A model generated the notes under the pieces. The model did not search any database. It saw only the letters and a program-made list of their open reading frames with translations, and was not told where the DNA came from. From Spirochaetota bacterium (GTDB taxonomy: Bacteria > Spirochaetota > UBA4802 > UBA5550), in contig JALOTL010000016.1 in NCBI GenBank assembly GCA_025457915.1, positions 1 through 64,000 of the forward strand: a stretch of DNA of 64,000 bases. Direction: 5' to 3'. The position numbers and the translations under genes were made by a program. Of the stretch, positions 26,459 through 35,276 are shown piece by piece. Positions within the stretch are counted from its first letter, which is position 1, and every line of letters starts with the position of its first letter.

Positions 26459-26685
26459 GAACATCTAATAATCAAATCAGGATGTTCCCTTGTGGGCACT
26501 TTCAATGCATAAAATTGAGCTATAACAAAAACCAGCTTTTTCTTTTTTTAAAACAAACAAAATAAGTGTTTTTTTCAATACTTGCGCCCTATGGTAGACA
26601 CAAAAACGGTAGTTTTTGTGTCTACCATTAGATTTTTTCAGTGGTTTTATAATGAAAATTCTAATTTATATTGAAGTGCCATAAT
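26459..26685 (+). repeat. Structured repeat element, copy 2, interrupted
   Basis: This is the second copy of the element at 17797-17912. Stem 1 pairs GAACATC (26459-26465) with GATGTTC (26481-26487). The sequence differs from copy 1, but the pairing is kept. Stem 2 outer arms are GGCACT (26495-26500) and AGTGCC (26675-26680). Between about 26518 and 26627 it carries roughly 110 bp absent from copy 1, flanked by ATT on both sides. The loop segment TTTTTTCAGTGGTTTTATAA is nearly identical to copy 1. Confidence 0.75.
26591..26628. repeat. Perfect 17-bp palindrome inside repeat copy 2
   Basis: 26591-26607 (ATGGTAGACACAAAAAC) pairs perfectly with 26612-26628 around a GGTA loop. It forms the right end of the extra segment that splits copy 2. 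It looks like a hairpin-type terminus of a small mobile element, or a terminator-like structure. Confidence 0.8.
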
Positions 26686-26866
26686 ATAAATAAATTACAT
26701 TTTTAAAAAAATTTTTTGTAACAAAAGCACAAAAAGTGTTTGCTTTTTATAAGCAAAAAATTTTTTCTATCAACAAATTATTTTATTCTCTTAAATCGGG
26801 ATTAATTTTCCGTCCGATTTTTGAGCATTCCATTTATTCTTTAAATATAAAACGGAGGGATATCGT

Positions 26867-28444
26867 ATGATCAAAAAAATCGTATCCGTTTCTGTTTTCT
26901 TCCTTATGCTGCTGATCTCGGTGGGCGTATTCGCCCAGGCCGCAAAGGATAAAAACAAGGAACAAGAAGTTGTAAAAAAAGAGGAGCCCAAGGCGACAGG
27001 CCCTGAGAAGCTCATGATTTATGACGGGGCAAACATCAAGCTCCAGTTTTACGGTTACGTGAAGCTCGACGTTGTATACAACACGAGAAACGTACAGAAT
27101 GAATCAGGCCCATTTCTCGTAGAACCGAGAAAAATCTTCGACACGGGCCTGACCAACTATGTTTTTTCAGGTAATGCCGGATCAGCGGATTACAGGACTA
27201 TGCTGGCATATTTTCCGGTTGTTTACGGAAAAACAAAAGCCATGAATAATGGTTCTCTTGTTGCGGACCCGAGGCATACAAGGTTCGGTTTTAAAATAAT
27301 GGGCCCCGTAGCGCTGGGAGCAAAAACTTCCGCGTTGATCGAAGCCGACTTCTGGGGAATGACCGCGGCGTCAGGTACCGGACTAAGGCAGGGACAGCTC
27401 AGGATGAGACACGCCTCTGTGCGCATGGACTGGACCTCCGAATATTACAAGGCCTATCTCCTTATGGGACAGTTCTGGTCAATAGTGATGGCGGATCCCC
27501 AGGCCCAGCCCAACATGGTGACCTTCATTCCGCTCGGGAAAACCGGTCTTCTCTTCATGAGGGAGCCCCAGATAACCCTGGGACAGACAGTCGGAACTAA
27601 AGCCATCAGCCTCAGACTTGAAACATCTGCGGCCAGGGTCATGGGAGGAGACGATCCCGGAGCGACTAGCGTCGCCTATAACGGAAATAACGCTATTCTC
27701 CAGGTAGTGAACAACATGTATCCAGGCGCCAACAATACCCAGGTCGATTCAATCGGTCGCGGTGAGGCATCCAAGAAACCCGGATTCAGGGGCAGAGTGG
27801 CGCTGGAATCTTCTCCGATCGACGACCTCAGCTTAACTCTCGGGGGCACTACCCAGTACCAGATTGAAAAACACGAAATTCCTCAGACGGTACTTTTGAG
27901 CAATGTCCCAATGACCAGCATGAGCAAAAAAGTCAACTCCTTCGTCTGGCAGGTATACACGAATATTACGTACTCTTTTGCCAGTATAATTGGCGCTTAC
28001 TGGAGAGGCAAAAACCTCGACACATTCCTCAGCGGACTCGACCAGGGCGTTGTATGGGAAAAGGGCATGGCCTTTTCAATTCCGAATCCTTACGGCGGTA
28101 ATTTCTCTACTGTAATGGGAACGCCTTACACGGGCTATGTTTACAGGGTATACACAATTAAGACCCATGCGATTTACGGACAGCTGGTTCTAGATTTCAA
28201 CAGGGTGAAAATGCTGCCGCTGTCTTTAGGCACCGGTTTCGGCCAGGAGACTAAAACCAACGCCCACTACGTGGCTGCCGGCAAAATCCTCTGGAACAAG
28301 CAGATTTTCGGAAACATGTGGTACTACGCGAACGATTACCTCAAATTCGGTTTCGAAGTAACCGCGATGCAGACGAAATACAAGAAAGACCTCGGCGTGG
28401 CAAAAAACATGAAGTACCAGTTCGCCACCCAGTTTACTTTCTAA
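26867..28444 (+). CDS. Outer-membrane porin-like beta-barrel protein
   Basis: A 525-residue exported protein: signal peptide to about residue 23 (GVFAQ), a charged KEEPK linker, then a long beta-rich barrel beginning KLQFYGYVKLDVVYNTR. It ends in phenylalanine (ATQFTF), the terminal signature recognised by the BAM machinery. The opening strand and overall plan resemble DcaP-like or OprP-like trimeric porins; substrate unknown. GGAGGG seven bases before the ATG supports the start. It is monocistronic, with a strong terminator. The upstream spacer carries the interrupted repeat element. Confidence 0.8.
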   Translation: MIKKIVSVSVFFLMLLISVGVFAQAAKDKNKEQEVVKKEEPKATGPEKLMIYDGANIKLQFYGYVKLDVVYNTRNVQNESGPFLVEPRKIFDTGLTNYVFSGNAGSADYRTMLAYFPVVYGKTKAMNNGSLVADPRHTRFGFKIMGPVALGAKTSALIEADFWGMTAASGTGLRQGQLRMRHASVRMDWTSEYYKAYLLMGQFWSIVMADPQAQPNMVTFIPLGKTGLLFMREPQITLGQTVGTKAISLRLETSAARVMGGDDPGATSVAYNGNNAILQVVNNMYPGANNTQVDSIGRGEASKKPGFRGRVALESSPIDDLSLTLGGTTQYQIEKHEIPQTVLLSNVPMTSMSKKVNSFVWQVYTNITYSFASIIGAYWRGKNLDTFLSGLDQGVVWEKGMAFSIPNPYGGNFSTVMGTPYTGYVYRVYTIKTHAIYGQLVLDFNRVKMLPLSLGTGFGQETKTNAHYVAAGKILWNKQIFGNMWYYANDYLKFGFEVTAMQTKYKKDLGVAKNMKYQFATQFTF

Positions 28445-28472
28445 CTGTTTTAATGTAAAAACACTGATGCCT

Positions 28473-28503
28473 AAAAAACCCCCGCCGCTGGCGGGGGTTT
28501 TTT
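28473..28503. terminator. Terminator of the porin gene
   Basis: A 14-bp stem (28473-28486 with 28490-28503) made of CCCCCGCC/GGCGGGGG flanked by A6 and T6, with a GCT loop. It can terminate transcription in either direction. Confidence 0.95.
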
Positions 28504-28628
28504 CTTATCGTTTGCAGTAAAAAACCGTTTGAGTATAAATTTACATTTTGTGATTTAAATCGAAGATGGGATTACGCTCCCGTCCCGCCCTTTTCGGCTC
28601 CGCTCAACGAGCTGTTTTATGATCCGTC

Positions 28629-28656
28629 CGCCGGCTGAGCGTAGTCGAAGCCGGCG
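28629..28656. repeat. Short inverted repeat with GAGCGTAGTCGAA core
   Basis: CGCCGGC (28629-28635) and GCCGGCG (28650-28656) flank TGAGCGTAGTCGAA. This core resembles short palindromic repeats common between genes in environmental genomes. A related GGCTCCGCTCAACGAGC segment lies at about 28599-28614. It sits between the porin terminator and the end of htpG. Confidence 0.45.
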
Positions 28657-28684
28657 TAAACGAGCACAGCCAGGGGGGAGAGTT

Positions 28685-30556
28685 TCAGAGTGCTTTTTCC
28701 ATAACACGGTTGAGCCTCTTCACGAACTCCGCTGGACTCTTCAGTTCCACGCCCTCTATCAGCAGAGCCTGTTCGTAAAGAAGAAAGCTGATGTCTTCTA
28801 TTACCGGCTCCTCAGAAGAATCAGCCAGCTTCTTCACGATCTGATGGTCCGGGTTTATCTCGAGTATCGGTTTGAAGTCAGGAAGGTTTTTCTGGCCCAT
28901 GGCCTTCAGGATGCTCTGCATCTTGACCGTGGGGTCGTTCTCGTCCGCCACTATGCACGAAGGCGAATCCGAGAGCCTGGTGCTGGCCTTCACGTCCTTG
29001 ATCCTGTCACCGAGAGCATTCTTGATCTTTTCAATTACGGGCGCGATATTTTTCTCCCTTTCCCTGTCGTCGTCCGTCTTGAGATCGTTGGCCGAATCGG
29101 TCCTGTTCACAGACTTCAGCTCAGTGTCCCTGTACTTGTCGATGGAGGATATGACAATCTCGTCTATCTCATCGTCAAGCACCAGGACCTCTATGTCCTT
29201 CTTCCTGTAAACCTCCAGCAGCGGCGAGTTCTTGAGGTTTTCCTCCCTGTTGCCGGTTATGTAGTATACGGACTTCTGGTCGGGCTGCATCCTTGACAGG
29301 TAGTCGCCGAGTGACGTATAGCCCTCGACCTTGCTGGATTTGAACATTACCAGCTCGAGCAGCCTGTCCCTGTTCTCGAAATCCTGATACAGACCCTCCT
29401 TGAGGGGGACACCGAATTCCCTGAAAAAGTCGTCATATTTAGCCCTGTCGTTCTTCTTCAGGGCCTCGAGCTCGTCGAGGATCCTCTTCACGGAGCTGCT
29501 TTTTATCTTCATCAGCACCTTGTTCTGCTGGAGGATTTCCCTGCTGACGTTAAGCGGAAGGTCCTCGGAATCTATCACGCCCCTCACGAACCGAAGGTAA
29601 GTCGGCATGAGATCCCTGTCATCGTCAGTTATAAACACCCTTTTAACGTAAAGTTTTATTCCCGGCCTGTAGTCCGCCCTGAACATATCGAAAGGGGCCG
29701 TCTTGGGTATGAAAAATAGCGTGGTATAGTCCAGGGTGCCCTCCGCATGCGTATGGATATAAAAAGCCGGGTCCTCGTAATCGTGGGATATAGACTTGTA
29801 AAACTCATGATAATCCTCGTCCTTGAGATCGTTTTTGGGCCTCTTCCAGAATGCGGAAGCGGCATTTACCTGGTCCGTCTTTTCCTCCCTGGTCTCCTTC
29901 TTCTTTTCGCCCTCCCCTTCGTGTTTCACCGATTCATAGTGGAGGAATATGGGAAAGGGAATATGGTTGGAATATTTTTTTATGATCCCCTCTATCTTCC
30001 ATCTATCGGCATATTCTTTTCCCTCTTCGTTAAGCTGCAGGATTACCGTTGTCCCGCTCTCCTCCCTTTCCGCCGGCTCCACCTCGTATTCGCCCAGGCC
30101 GTTGCTCGTCCATCTGTACGCCTTATCCTCCCCGGCCTTTCTGGTCACCACCTCCACCCTGTCCGCTACCATGAAGCACGAATAAAATCCCACGCCGAAC
30201 TGGCCTATCAGATTCGAGTCCTTCTTCGCGTCGCCGGTCATTTTTTTTACAAAATCCCTGGTGCCGGAACTGGCTATGGTTCCGAGGTTTTCTTCGAGAT
30301 CGGCCTCGTTCATGCCGATTCCCGTGTCGGACATGGTAAGGGTGGAATCCTTTGCGTTGAAATGAATGTCGATCCTCGGGTCAAACTTGATCTTTTTAAA
30401 AGCATCGTCCGTCAGATTAAGGTATTTCAGCTTGTCAATGGCGTCCGATGCGTTGGATATCAGCTCCCTCAAAAAGATCTCCTTGTGTGAATAAAGAGAA
30501 TGGATTATGAGGTGCAGAAGCTGGTTGACCTCGGTCTGAAATTTGTGTTTCGACAT
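28685..30556 (-). CDS. htpG: Chaperone protein HtpG (Hsp90 family)
   Basis: A 623-residue Hsp90 chaperone. The start at ATG 30556 has GGAGGG four bases upstream and gives the family's MSKHKFQTEVNQLL opening and normal length; the open frame extends upstream to 30679 without similarity. The ATP-binding domain shows RELISNASDA, DTGIGM and GQFGVGFYS. The middle domain (for example FRADYRPGIKLYVKRVFI) and the C-terminal dimer domain follow. It helps late folding of client proteins in the cytosol. It is monocistronic. Confidence 0.97.
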   Translation of the reverse strand: MSKHKFQTEVNQLLHLIIHSLYSHKEIFLRELISNASDAIDKLKYLNLTDDAFKKIKFDPRIDIHFNAKDSTLTMSDTGIGMNEADLEENLGTIASSGTRDFVKKMTGDAKKDSNLIGQFGVGFYSCFMVADRVEVVTRKAGEDKAYRWTSNGLGEYEVEPAEREESGTTVILQLNEEGKEYADRWKIEGIIKKYSNHIPFPIFLHYESVKHEGEGEKKKETREEKTDQVNAASAFWKRPKNDLKDEDYHEFYKSISHDYEDPAFYIHTHAEGTLDYTTLFFIPKTAPFDMFRADYRPGIKLYVKRVFITDDDRDLMPTYLRFVRGVIDSEDLPLNVSREILQQNKVLMKIKSSSVKRILDELEALKKNDRAKYDDFFREFGVPLKEGLYQDFENRDRLLELVMFKSSKVEGYTSLGDYLSRMQPDQKSVYYITGNREENLKNSPLLEVYRKKDIEVLVLDDEIDEIVISSIDKYRDTELKSVNRTDSANDLKTDDDREREKNIAPVIEKIKNALGDRIKDVKASTRLSDSPSCIVADENDPTVKMQSILKAMGQKNLPDFKPILEINPDHQIVKKLADSSEEPVIEDISFLLYEQALLIEGVELKSPAEFVKRLNRVMEKAL

Positions 30557-30871
30557 TTTTCCCTCCAGAGAATTGATATGTTTTTCCGGGAACATCAAAT
30601 TCTTATTTACATTCCCGTTCAGTTGAAACAGTTTTTTAGCCAGGGGCGATATTCGCGATGATAACTCGATCTCTGGCACGCGGGAAATCCCGCAATTGAC
30701 CGTAAAAAATATTAAATCCCCGCTGACGGTCCACTTGACTTAGATCATTCAACACTGTAAAAAATCAAGTTAATTTTTTCGGCATCCCGCGTGAATTATT
30801 GTTTGATTAAATCCTGACCGGTATATTACCTGAATGCATATAAAATAATCTCCTCCGGCAGGCACTTTTAC
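30557..30871. other. Divergent spacer between htpG and the DUF1178 gene
   Basis: A 315-bp AT-rich spacer. One small hairpin is visible (GCGGGA 30680-30685 with TCCCGC 30688-30693). No CIRCE element, clear sigma-32 promoter or coding sequence was recognised. Confidence 0.4.
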
Positions 30872-31216
30872 ATGATTTCCGTTGACCTTGAATGTGAAAA
30901 TAAACACCGGTTCGAAGGAGAGTTCAAAAATTCCTCCTCTTATAAGAATCAGCTCGAAAACGGCATGATCGCCTGCCCGGTCTGCGGTTCAATGGAAAGC
31001 AGAAGACTTTACACAGGCTGTTCTTTTCAGGCAGGGCCCACTGCAGGCACATCTATTGACAGGAAATATTCCAGCATTTTCGAGGCCCTCAGATCATTCA
31101 ACAATTTCGTAAGGAAAAATTTCGAAAACGTGGGCGACGGTTTTACCGAAAAAGCAAGGGCAATGCATTATGATATTGAAGAGAAAAAATATATACGGAA
31201 ACGCATCAAACAATGA
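30872..31216 (+). CDS. DUF1178 zinc-ribbon protein with 3' frameshift
   Basis: A DUF1178-family protein: opening MISVDLECENKHRFEGEF, zinc-ribbon ACPVCGS (about 34-40), a SSIFEAL-RSF helix, and the family's ARAMHY segment. After HYDIEE the frame as read gives a short unrelated tail and stops at 31216. Removing one A from the six-A run at 31184-31189 restores the typical ending (NIYGNAS..., then LTEEGVEVIPM) with a stop at 31286. The gene is therefore either recently frameshifted, phase-variable, or carries a one-base sequencing error. The function of the family is unknown. Confidence 0.8.
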   Translation: MISVDLECENKHRFEGEFKNSSSYKNQLENGMIACPVCGSMESRRLYTGCSFQAGPTAGTSIDRKYSSIFEALRSFNNFVRKNFENVGDGFTEKARAMHYDIEEKKYIRKRIKQ

Positions 31217-31389
31217 TCTATCCGGCCTTACGGAAGAAGGCGTCGAGGTTATCCCGATGCTCGACCTGGAAAAAACGGACAACTAAATGCTGTTTGAATC
31301 AGAATAGAATCCATAACGCAACTGCTGATTCTTCGAGACGTTAAATGCACACGTCTTCCATATTGATAAAAATTCAAATGGGAGCGGCA

Positions 31390-31845
31390 CTAGTCCCTGT
31401 ATACTATAAAGCTCAGGAAGGAAAGCACCATGTATATGGCAGGCACGATCAGGTTCAGGTAATATCCGAATGTGATCTCGTAAGGGGCCTTGCTGATCTC
31501 CCTGGCGGCGCCGATATAAATGACCCATCCGAGATAATAAGCGTTGAGCGCCTCCCTCGCTATGAAAGTTTTCAGTCCTGGGAAATACATGGCCGCGAAC
31601 ATGACGACCACAATGCCTATGAGGTGTACCGCGAGCGGATTGTTTATCGTAAAATATGTCTCGAAGATGAAGTATCGCGCCATTGGAAGGACTATCGCGA
31701 AAAACGCGGCTATAGTATTGACAACAATCAGCTTCTCGAACAGATTTATTTCCTGGAATTTGCCGATCGCGCTTTCAGCGACGGACCTCAGGAAATCAAA
31801 AATCCATTTTATCAAATCGATCAATAAATCAAAAAGCCTTTGCAT
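31390..31845 (-). CDS. Small integral membrane protein of unknown function
   Basis: A 151-residue protein with about four membrane helices (about 37-60, 68-90, 98-112, 125-147) after an amphipathic N-terminus. It has few charged residues except PGLKTFIAREAL. It follows the HAD phosphatase gene by nine bases and is the last gene of the run that begins with the large barrel/Ig/OmpA gene. No family is recognised. Confidence 0.55.
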   Translation of the reverse strand: MQRLFDLLIDLIKWIFDFLRSVAESAIGKFQEINLFEKLIVVNTIAAFFAIVLPMARYFIFETYFTINNPLAVHLIGIVVVMFAAMYFPGLKTFIAREALNAYYLGWVIYIGAAREISKAPYEITFGYYLNLIVPAIYMVLSFLSFIVYRD

Positions 31846-31854
31846 AGCTGGTTC

Positions 31855-32637
31855 CTATGATAAAATTTTTTTCACGGCCTCGGTGAAGCCCTCCGGTCCC
31901 GCACCGTCCGTCACCGTGATCTTCCCGGGTATGCCATTGCAGGAAACGGAGCCGTCCGGACCTCGCACCAGAAAGGCGCGGTCCACTGCGTATAACAGGG
32001 GCAGGTCGAGGGGACTGTCCCCTATTCCGGCCGTTTCTATCCCGCCGCACACGTCAATTTTTTTATAATACCCTCTTATTATTCCCACGGCAGTGCCCTT
32101 GTCCGTATCTGCCGACATAAGGTAAAAAAATCTCTTCCCCTTCATGATCGATAGACCGCGGCCGGACAGCAGGCTATTAATCTTATCCAGATCAAAAGAC
32201 CCGGATTCGGCATCCATTATAAACGGCAGTGAGGCCTTCCGCATCCTGGCGAGACCGGCGCGTTTTCTGGAAAGGCCGGTCCTCTCTGCGATTTCATCCT
32301 CTCCCATTTCCAGGATCGTCCTCGGGCTTCCAGGAAAAAAATCCTTTATCCCCTGAAATTTCTCCGTCAATTCCCCCGTCATCATGCCTGGAAACCCGAT
32401 CCTGAAATCTCCGTTCCCGTCAGGATATGCGATTCCGCCGCCGTTTTCAAAAATAAACGGGTCGCCGAGACGGAGCTCCGCGTGTATTTCCTTCATTTCG
32501 AAAAAGGTCTTGCTGGAAACCAGCACCAGGGGCACCCCCCTTGTTTTCAGCAACTCGATCCCGGGTCGTGATTTGTCGCAGCCGTATGTTTCGGAATCGA
32601 GAATGGTTCCGTCAAGATCTGAAAATACCACCAGCAC
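31855..32637 (-). CDS. HAD phosphatase, mannosyl-3-phosphoglycerate phosphatase-like
   Basis: A 260-residue HAD-IIB phosphatase. Motif I is FSDLDGT (residues 5-11) with two catalytic aspartates, motif II SSKT with the family's SSKTFFEM, then FENGGGIAYP typical of the MPGP subfamily, motif III with DKGTAVG and motif IV GDSPLDLPLL. MPGP makes the compatible solute mannosylglycerate, or glucosylglycerate in related enzymes, from its 3-phosphoglycerate ester. No synthase gene is adjacent, so the substrate is uncertain. It starts at GTG, a few bases after the upstream stop. Confidence 0.78.
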   Translation of the reverse strand: MLVVFSDLDGTILDSETYGCDKSRPGIELLKTRGVPLVLVSSKTFFEMKEIHAELRLGDPFIFENGGGIAYPDGNGDFRIGFPGMMTGELTEKFQGIKDFFPGSPRTILEMGEDEIAERTGLSRKRAGLARMRKASLPFIMDAESGSFDLDKINSLLSGRGLSIMKGKRFFYLMSADTDKGTAVGIIRGYYKKIDVCGGIETAGIGDSPLDLPLLYAVDRAFLVRGPDGSVSCNGIPGKITVTDGAGPEGFTEAVKKILS

Positions 32638-32642
32638 GGCCG

Positions 32643-35276
32643 TCAGTCGGTCCTCTTGATAAGGAGAAATTCAACCCTTCTGTTTCTCCTCCTGTTCTCG
32701 TCAGTAGTGTTCGGATACAGCGGAACGGTTTCGCCCATTCCCATGAACCTGATTCTTCCTTCGTCCATGCCCTTGCCGATCAGATAATTCATAACAGACT
32801 TAGCCCTCCTTTCGGAAAGCTCGAGGTTCAAGTCGTCCTTCCCTATATCGTCCGTATGCCCCTCGACGGTAATGTCGTAGCCGCGGTATTTTTTAAGGAT
32901 AGAGTATACCCTGTCCAGTATGTCCTTGCCCTTTCCCGTAAGGCTCTCGCTTCCGAAATCAAACTCTATGTTGCTTATTCTCATTTTCAGGCCCCTCTCG
33001 GTGACTATGACCAGAATGTCAACCTCGATGACGTCTTTTTCCGACCTGGAATGATTGCCTGCGAAATCACTGGCCTCGAGCGTCAGGCCGTAGTCCGCGG
33101 CTGACTCGACGAGGTCCCTGCCGTCGCCCAGCCCGTCCCAGATTATCTGCGCCGGGACCTGGCCCTTTCCCTCGAATACCTTAAAGGCGCCTCCTGACGG
33201 CGAGGTTATGGTGATCTTCCAATCCTTGATTCCGAACCTGTCGTACGCCCTCGAGGAAATCAGCAGGAGATCGTTATCCCCGTCGTTATCCGGTGAAAAA
33301 AGTCCCGGCGTGTGCCCGATCTTCAGGTCAGGCGGGGTACTGTCCACAATCAGCCTCTTCTCAAATGATTCCGGGGCATTGCCGCTCTTGAAGCTTGCGG
33401 AGAATTTGACGAAGTATTCACCGTCATCCAGCTTTCCCCCTTCCCCGTCCAGACCGTCCCACTTGACGAGCCTGGGAAGTTCGCCGGCACCGGCGATCTC
33501 TTTAACTGTTTTCTTCGCGTTCCTGACCGTTATTTTCCATGATAAGAGTCCCTGCGTTCTGGAAAGTTTCGGGAAAGCATTGACATCCCCGTCCTTGAGG
33601 TATGAAAAGTATTCCGACGACAGCGCGATGTCGGCAACCTCGTACTGCCTGGTAAGTGTTATCTCCCTTATCTCAGCGGTGATTTTATTTCCGGCCCTGT
33701 CTGTGCCGGTTATTGTATAGCCGTACAGGCCTTCGGGAACGTCTTTATTCGCGTCATCCCTGCCGTCCCATATTATCCTGTTGGGAACCTCCGATCCCTT
33801 CCATGAATATTTTTTTACGGTCCGGCCAGCCGAATCCCTGAAGCACGCGGTCCATTCGTCGTCCGGATCGGTCTTTATATTCTGCCTTATCATGTAAAAA
33901 TCCTTGTGTCTGTCTCCGTTCGGGGAAAAAAGATCGTCGTCGGTCAGGAGCTTCGCCTCGGGTGGCTTGTTGTCCACGAAAATTTTTCCCATCCTCTTCG
34001 CCGAAATATTGTCCCTCGCGTCCCAGGCATAGAATGAATAATCGTATTTCCCGTCCGGCACGGTCCTCCCGTTCCGGTCGGTCCCGTCCCACATTATTGT
34101 ATCCGGTACAATGACCGACTCCTTTGTCTGAAAAAGCCTTTTGAAAAATCCTGAAAAGGTGAGTTCCCTGATCATGTCCCTGTCGGAAATCTTGAATTCC
34201 CTTACCAGGCTGCCGTCCTGATCGGATATCTGCAGCTTCCATCCCTTTATCCTGCTCTGGTCGGCCACCTTCGATGTGAACTGCACATAGTCCTGGACCC
34301 CGTCATGGTTCGGCGAAATGAATTCGTTATCATATCCGATATTTGTTTCAGGCGGCGTATTATCGAGCATCCCGTATTCCATGTTGAGCCCGACGTAATG
34401 CGTGAATTTCTTGTATTTGCAGTAATTGAACGCGTAATTCAACGAACCGTCGAAGTAGGATGTGCTGAACTTCAAACCGGCACCGCCGGTGAAGTAACCG
34501 TAATCGTATTCCCTGGGCAGAATGAAGCCGAACCGCAGTACCAGGATGCTGAAAAGCTCGGATTCAAGGCCAGTCTTTACCGGGAAATGCCTGTAATTAA
34601 GCGCTGACACGTCGTTGAAGAGGCCCAGGCTGAACGACCTGGTCCTGAAAAACTTGAAGTTATAACCGGCGGTAACCGAATTGAAATCCGCCCCGGACTT
34701 GCTCTTCCCTGTCGGAAGTCCGAAACTTACAGAGAAACCGGCCTTCGGATCAAAAAATCCGAACCCGGTTTTCCGGTCAGTCCCGGCAAACTTGTATATG
34801 ATTCCCAGCATGCCGCCGAAATAATCCATGGATCCGGGCAGCCCGTGAAAATAATTAAATGCAAATCCCAGCATCACCTTCTGGGTGAAATCCTTCGCGC
34901 CGCCGATGGAAAAGGAATAACCCTTTTTAAAATCCTTCCCGTCAGGTACATAAATGTACCTGAACGAAGTCCCCAATACTCCATATGACAAAGGAACTGC
35001 AAGCGTAACGTCGGGGTTCTTGCTTTTTATCTGTAATGGAAGCGAGCCGTACTGCGCGGATATTCCTGTCCTCTCGAGCCCGGCTATAGACGCCGGGTTA
35101 AGATAGAAATATTCGGTCCCGAAGGAGGACACTCCCGTCCCGGCCCTTCCCAGGGATGCCGCCGAATCGCCGAGGAAATAGAGCCCCTTGCCGCTGTATT
35201 TGTCGGGTGTCTGGGCAACGGCAGGCACGGCCAGCCCAAGAAGAATTATAATGACTATGATCGATCCGGGTTTCAT
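32643..35276 (-). CDS. Outer-membrane barrel / FlgD-type Ig / OmpA fusion protein
   Basis: An 877-residue envelope protein. A signal peptide (to about 21) precedes an N-terminal barrel of the UPF0164/PorV-like type (SAASLGRAGTGVSSFG, YLNPASIAGL, to about 310). Then come at least three FlgD-type Ig modules, each opening with a calcium-loop-like motif (ISPNHDGVQD, FSPNGDRHKD, FSPDNDGDND) and containing IIWDG.D-type turns. The C-terminal OmpA domain (about 775-875) has the peptidoglycan-binding VEGHTDDIG, NLELSERRA and GMGE segments. It would link the outer membrane to the cell wall. This layout is known in spirochaetes. Confidence 0.85.
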   Translation of the reverse strand: MKPGSIIVIIILLGLAVPAVAQTPDKYSGKGLYFLGDSAASLGRAGTGVSSFGTEYFYLNPASIAGLERTGISAQYGSLPLQIKSKNPDVTLAVPLSYGVLGTSFRYIYVPDGKDFKKGYSFSIGGAKDFTQKVMLGFAFNYFHGLPGSMDYFGGMLGIIYKFAGTDRKTGFGFFDPKAGFSVSFGLPTGKSKSGADFNSVTAGYNFKFFRTRSFSLGLFNDVSALNYRHFPVKTGLESELFSILVLRFGFILPREYDYGYFTGGAGLKFSTSYFDGSLNYAFNYCKYKKFTHYVGLNMEYGMLDNTPPETNIGYDNEFISPNHDGVQDYVQFTSKVADQSRIKGWKLQISDQDGSLVREFKISDRDMIRELTFSGFFKRLFQTKESVIVPDTIMWDGTDRNGRTVPDGKYDYSFYAWDARDNISAKRMGKIFVDNKPPEAKLLTDDDLFSPNGDRHKDFYMIRQNIKTDPDDEWTACFRDSAGRTVKKYSWKGSEVPNRIIWDGRDDANKDVPEGLYGYTITGTDRAGNKITAEIREITLTRQYEVADIALSSEYFSYLKDGDVNAFPKLSRTQGLLSWKITVRNAKKTVKEIAGAGELPRLVKWDGLDGEGGKLDDGEYFVKFSASFKSGNAPESFEKRLIVDSTPPDLKIGHTPGLFSPDNDGDNDLLLISSRAYDRFGIKDWKITITSPSGGAFKVFEGKGQVPAQIIWDGLGDGRDLVESAADYGLTLEASDFAGNHSRSEKDVIEVDILVIVTERGLKMRISNIEFDFGSESLTGKGKDILDRVYSILKKYRGYDITVEGHTDDIGKDDLNLELSERRAKSVMNYLIGKGMDEGRIRFMGMGETVPLYPNTTDENRRRNRRVEFLLIKRTD

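Larger units (their letters stand above)
26335..26866. other. Repeat-filled intergenic region before the porin gene
   Basis: A 532-bp spacer. It starts with a weak terminator for purM (CCGGA 26347-26351, TCCGG 26362-26366, then Ts). Structured repeat copy 2 (26459-26685) follows, containing an inserted palindrome. Next come AT-rich self-complementary stretches (26705-26770) and a leader hairpin (AAATCGG 26793-26799 with CCGATTT 26814-26820) just before the porin ribosome site. No coding sequence is seen. Confidence 0.6.

Noticed and set aside
30557-30679. Upstream extension of htpG to 30679.
   Set aside because: The added 41 residues match nothing in Hsp90 proteins, whereas ATG 30556 has a strong ribosome site and standard length.
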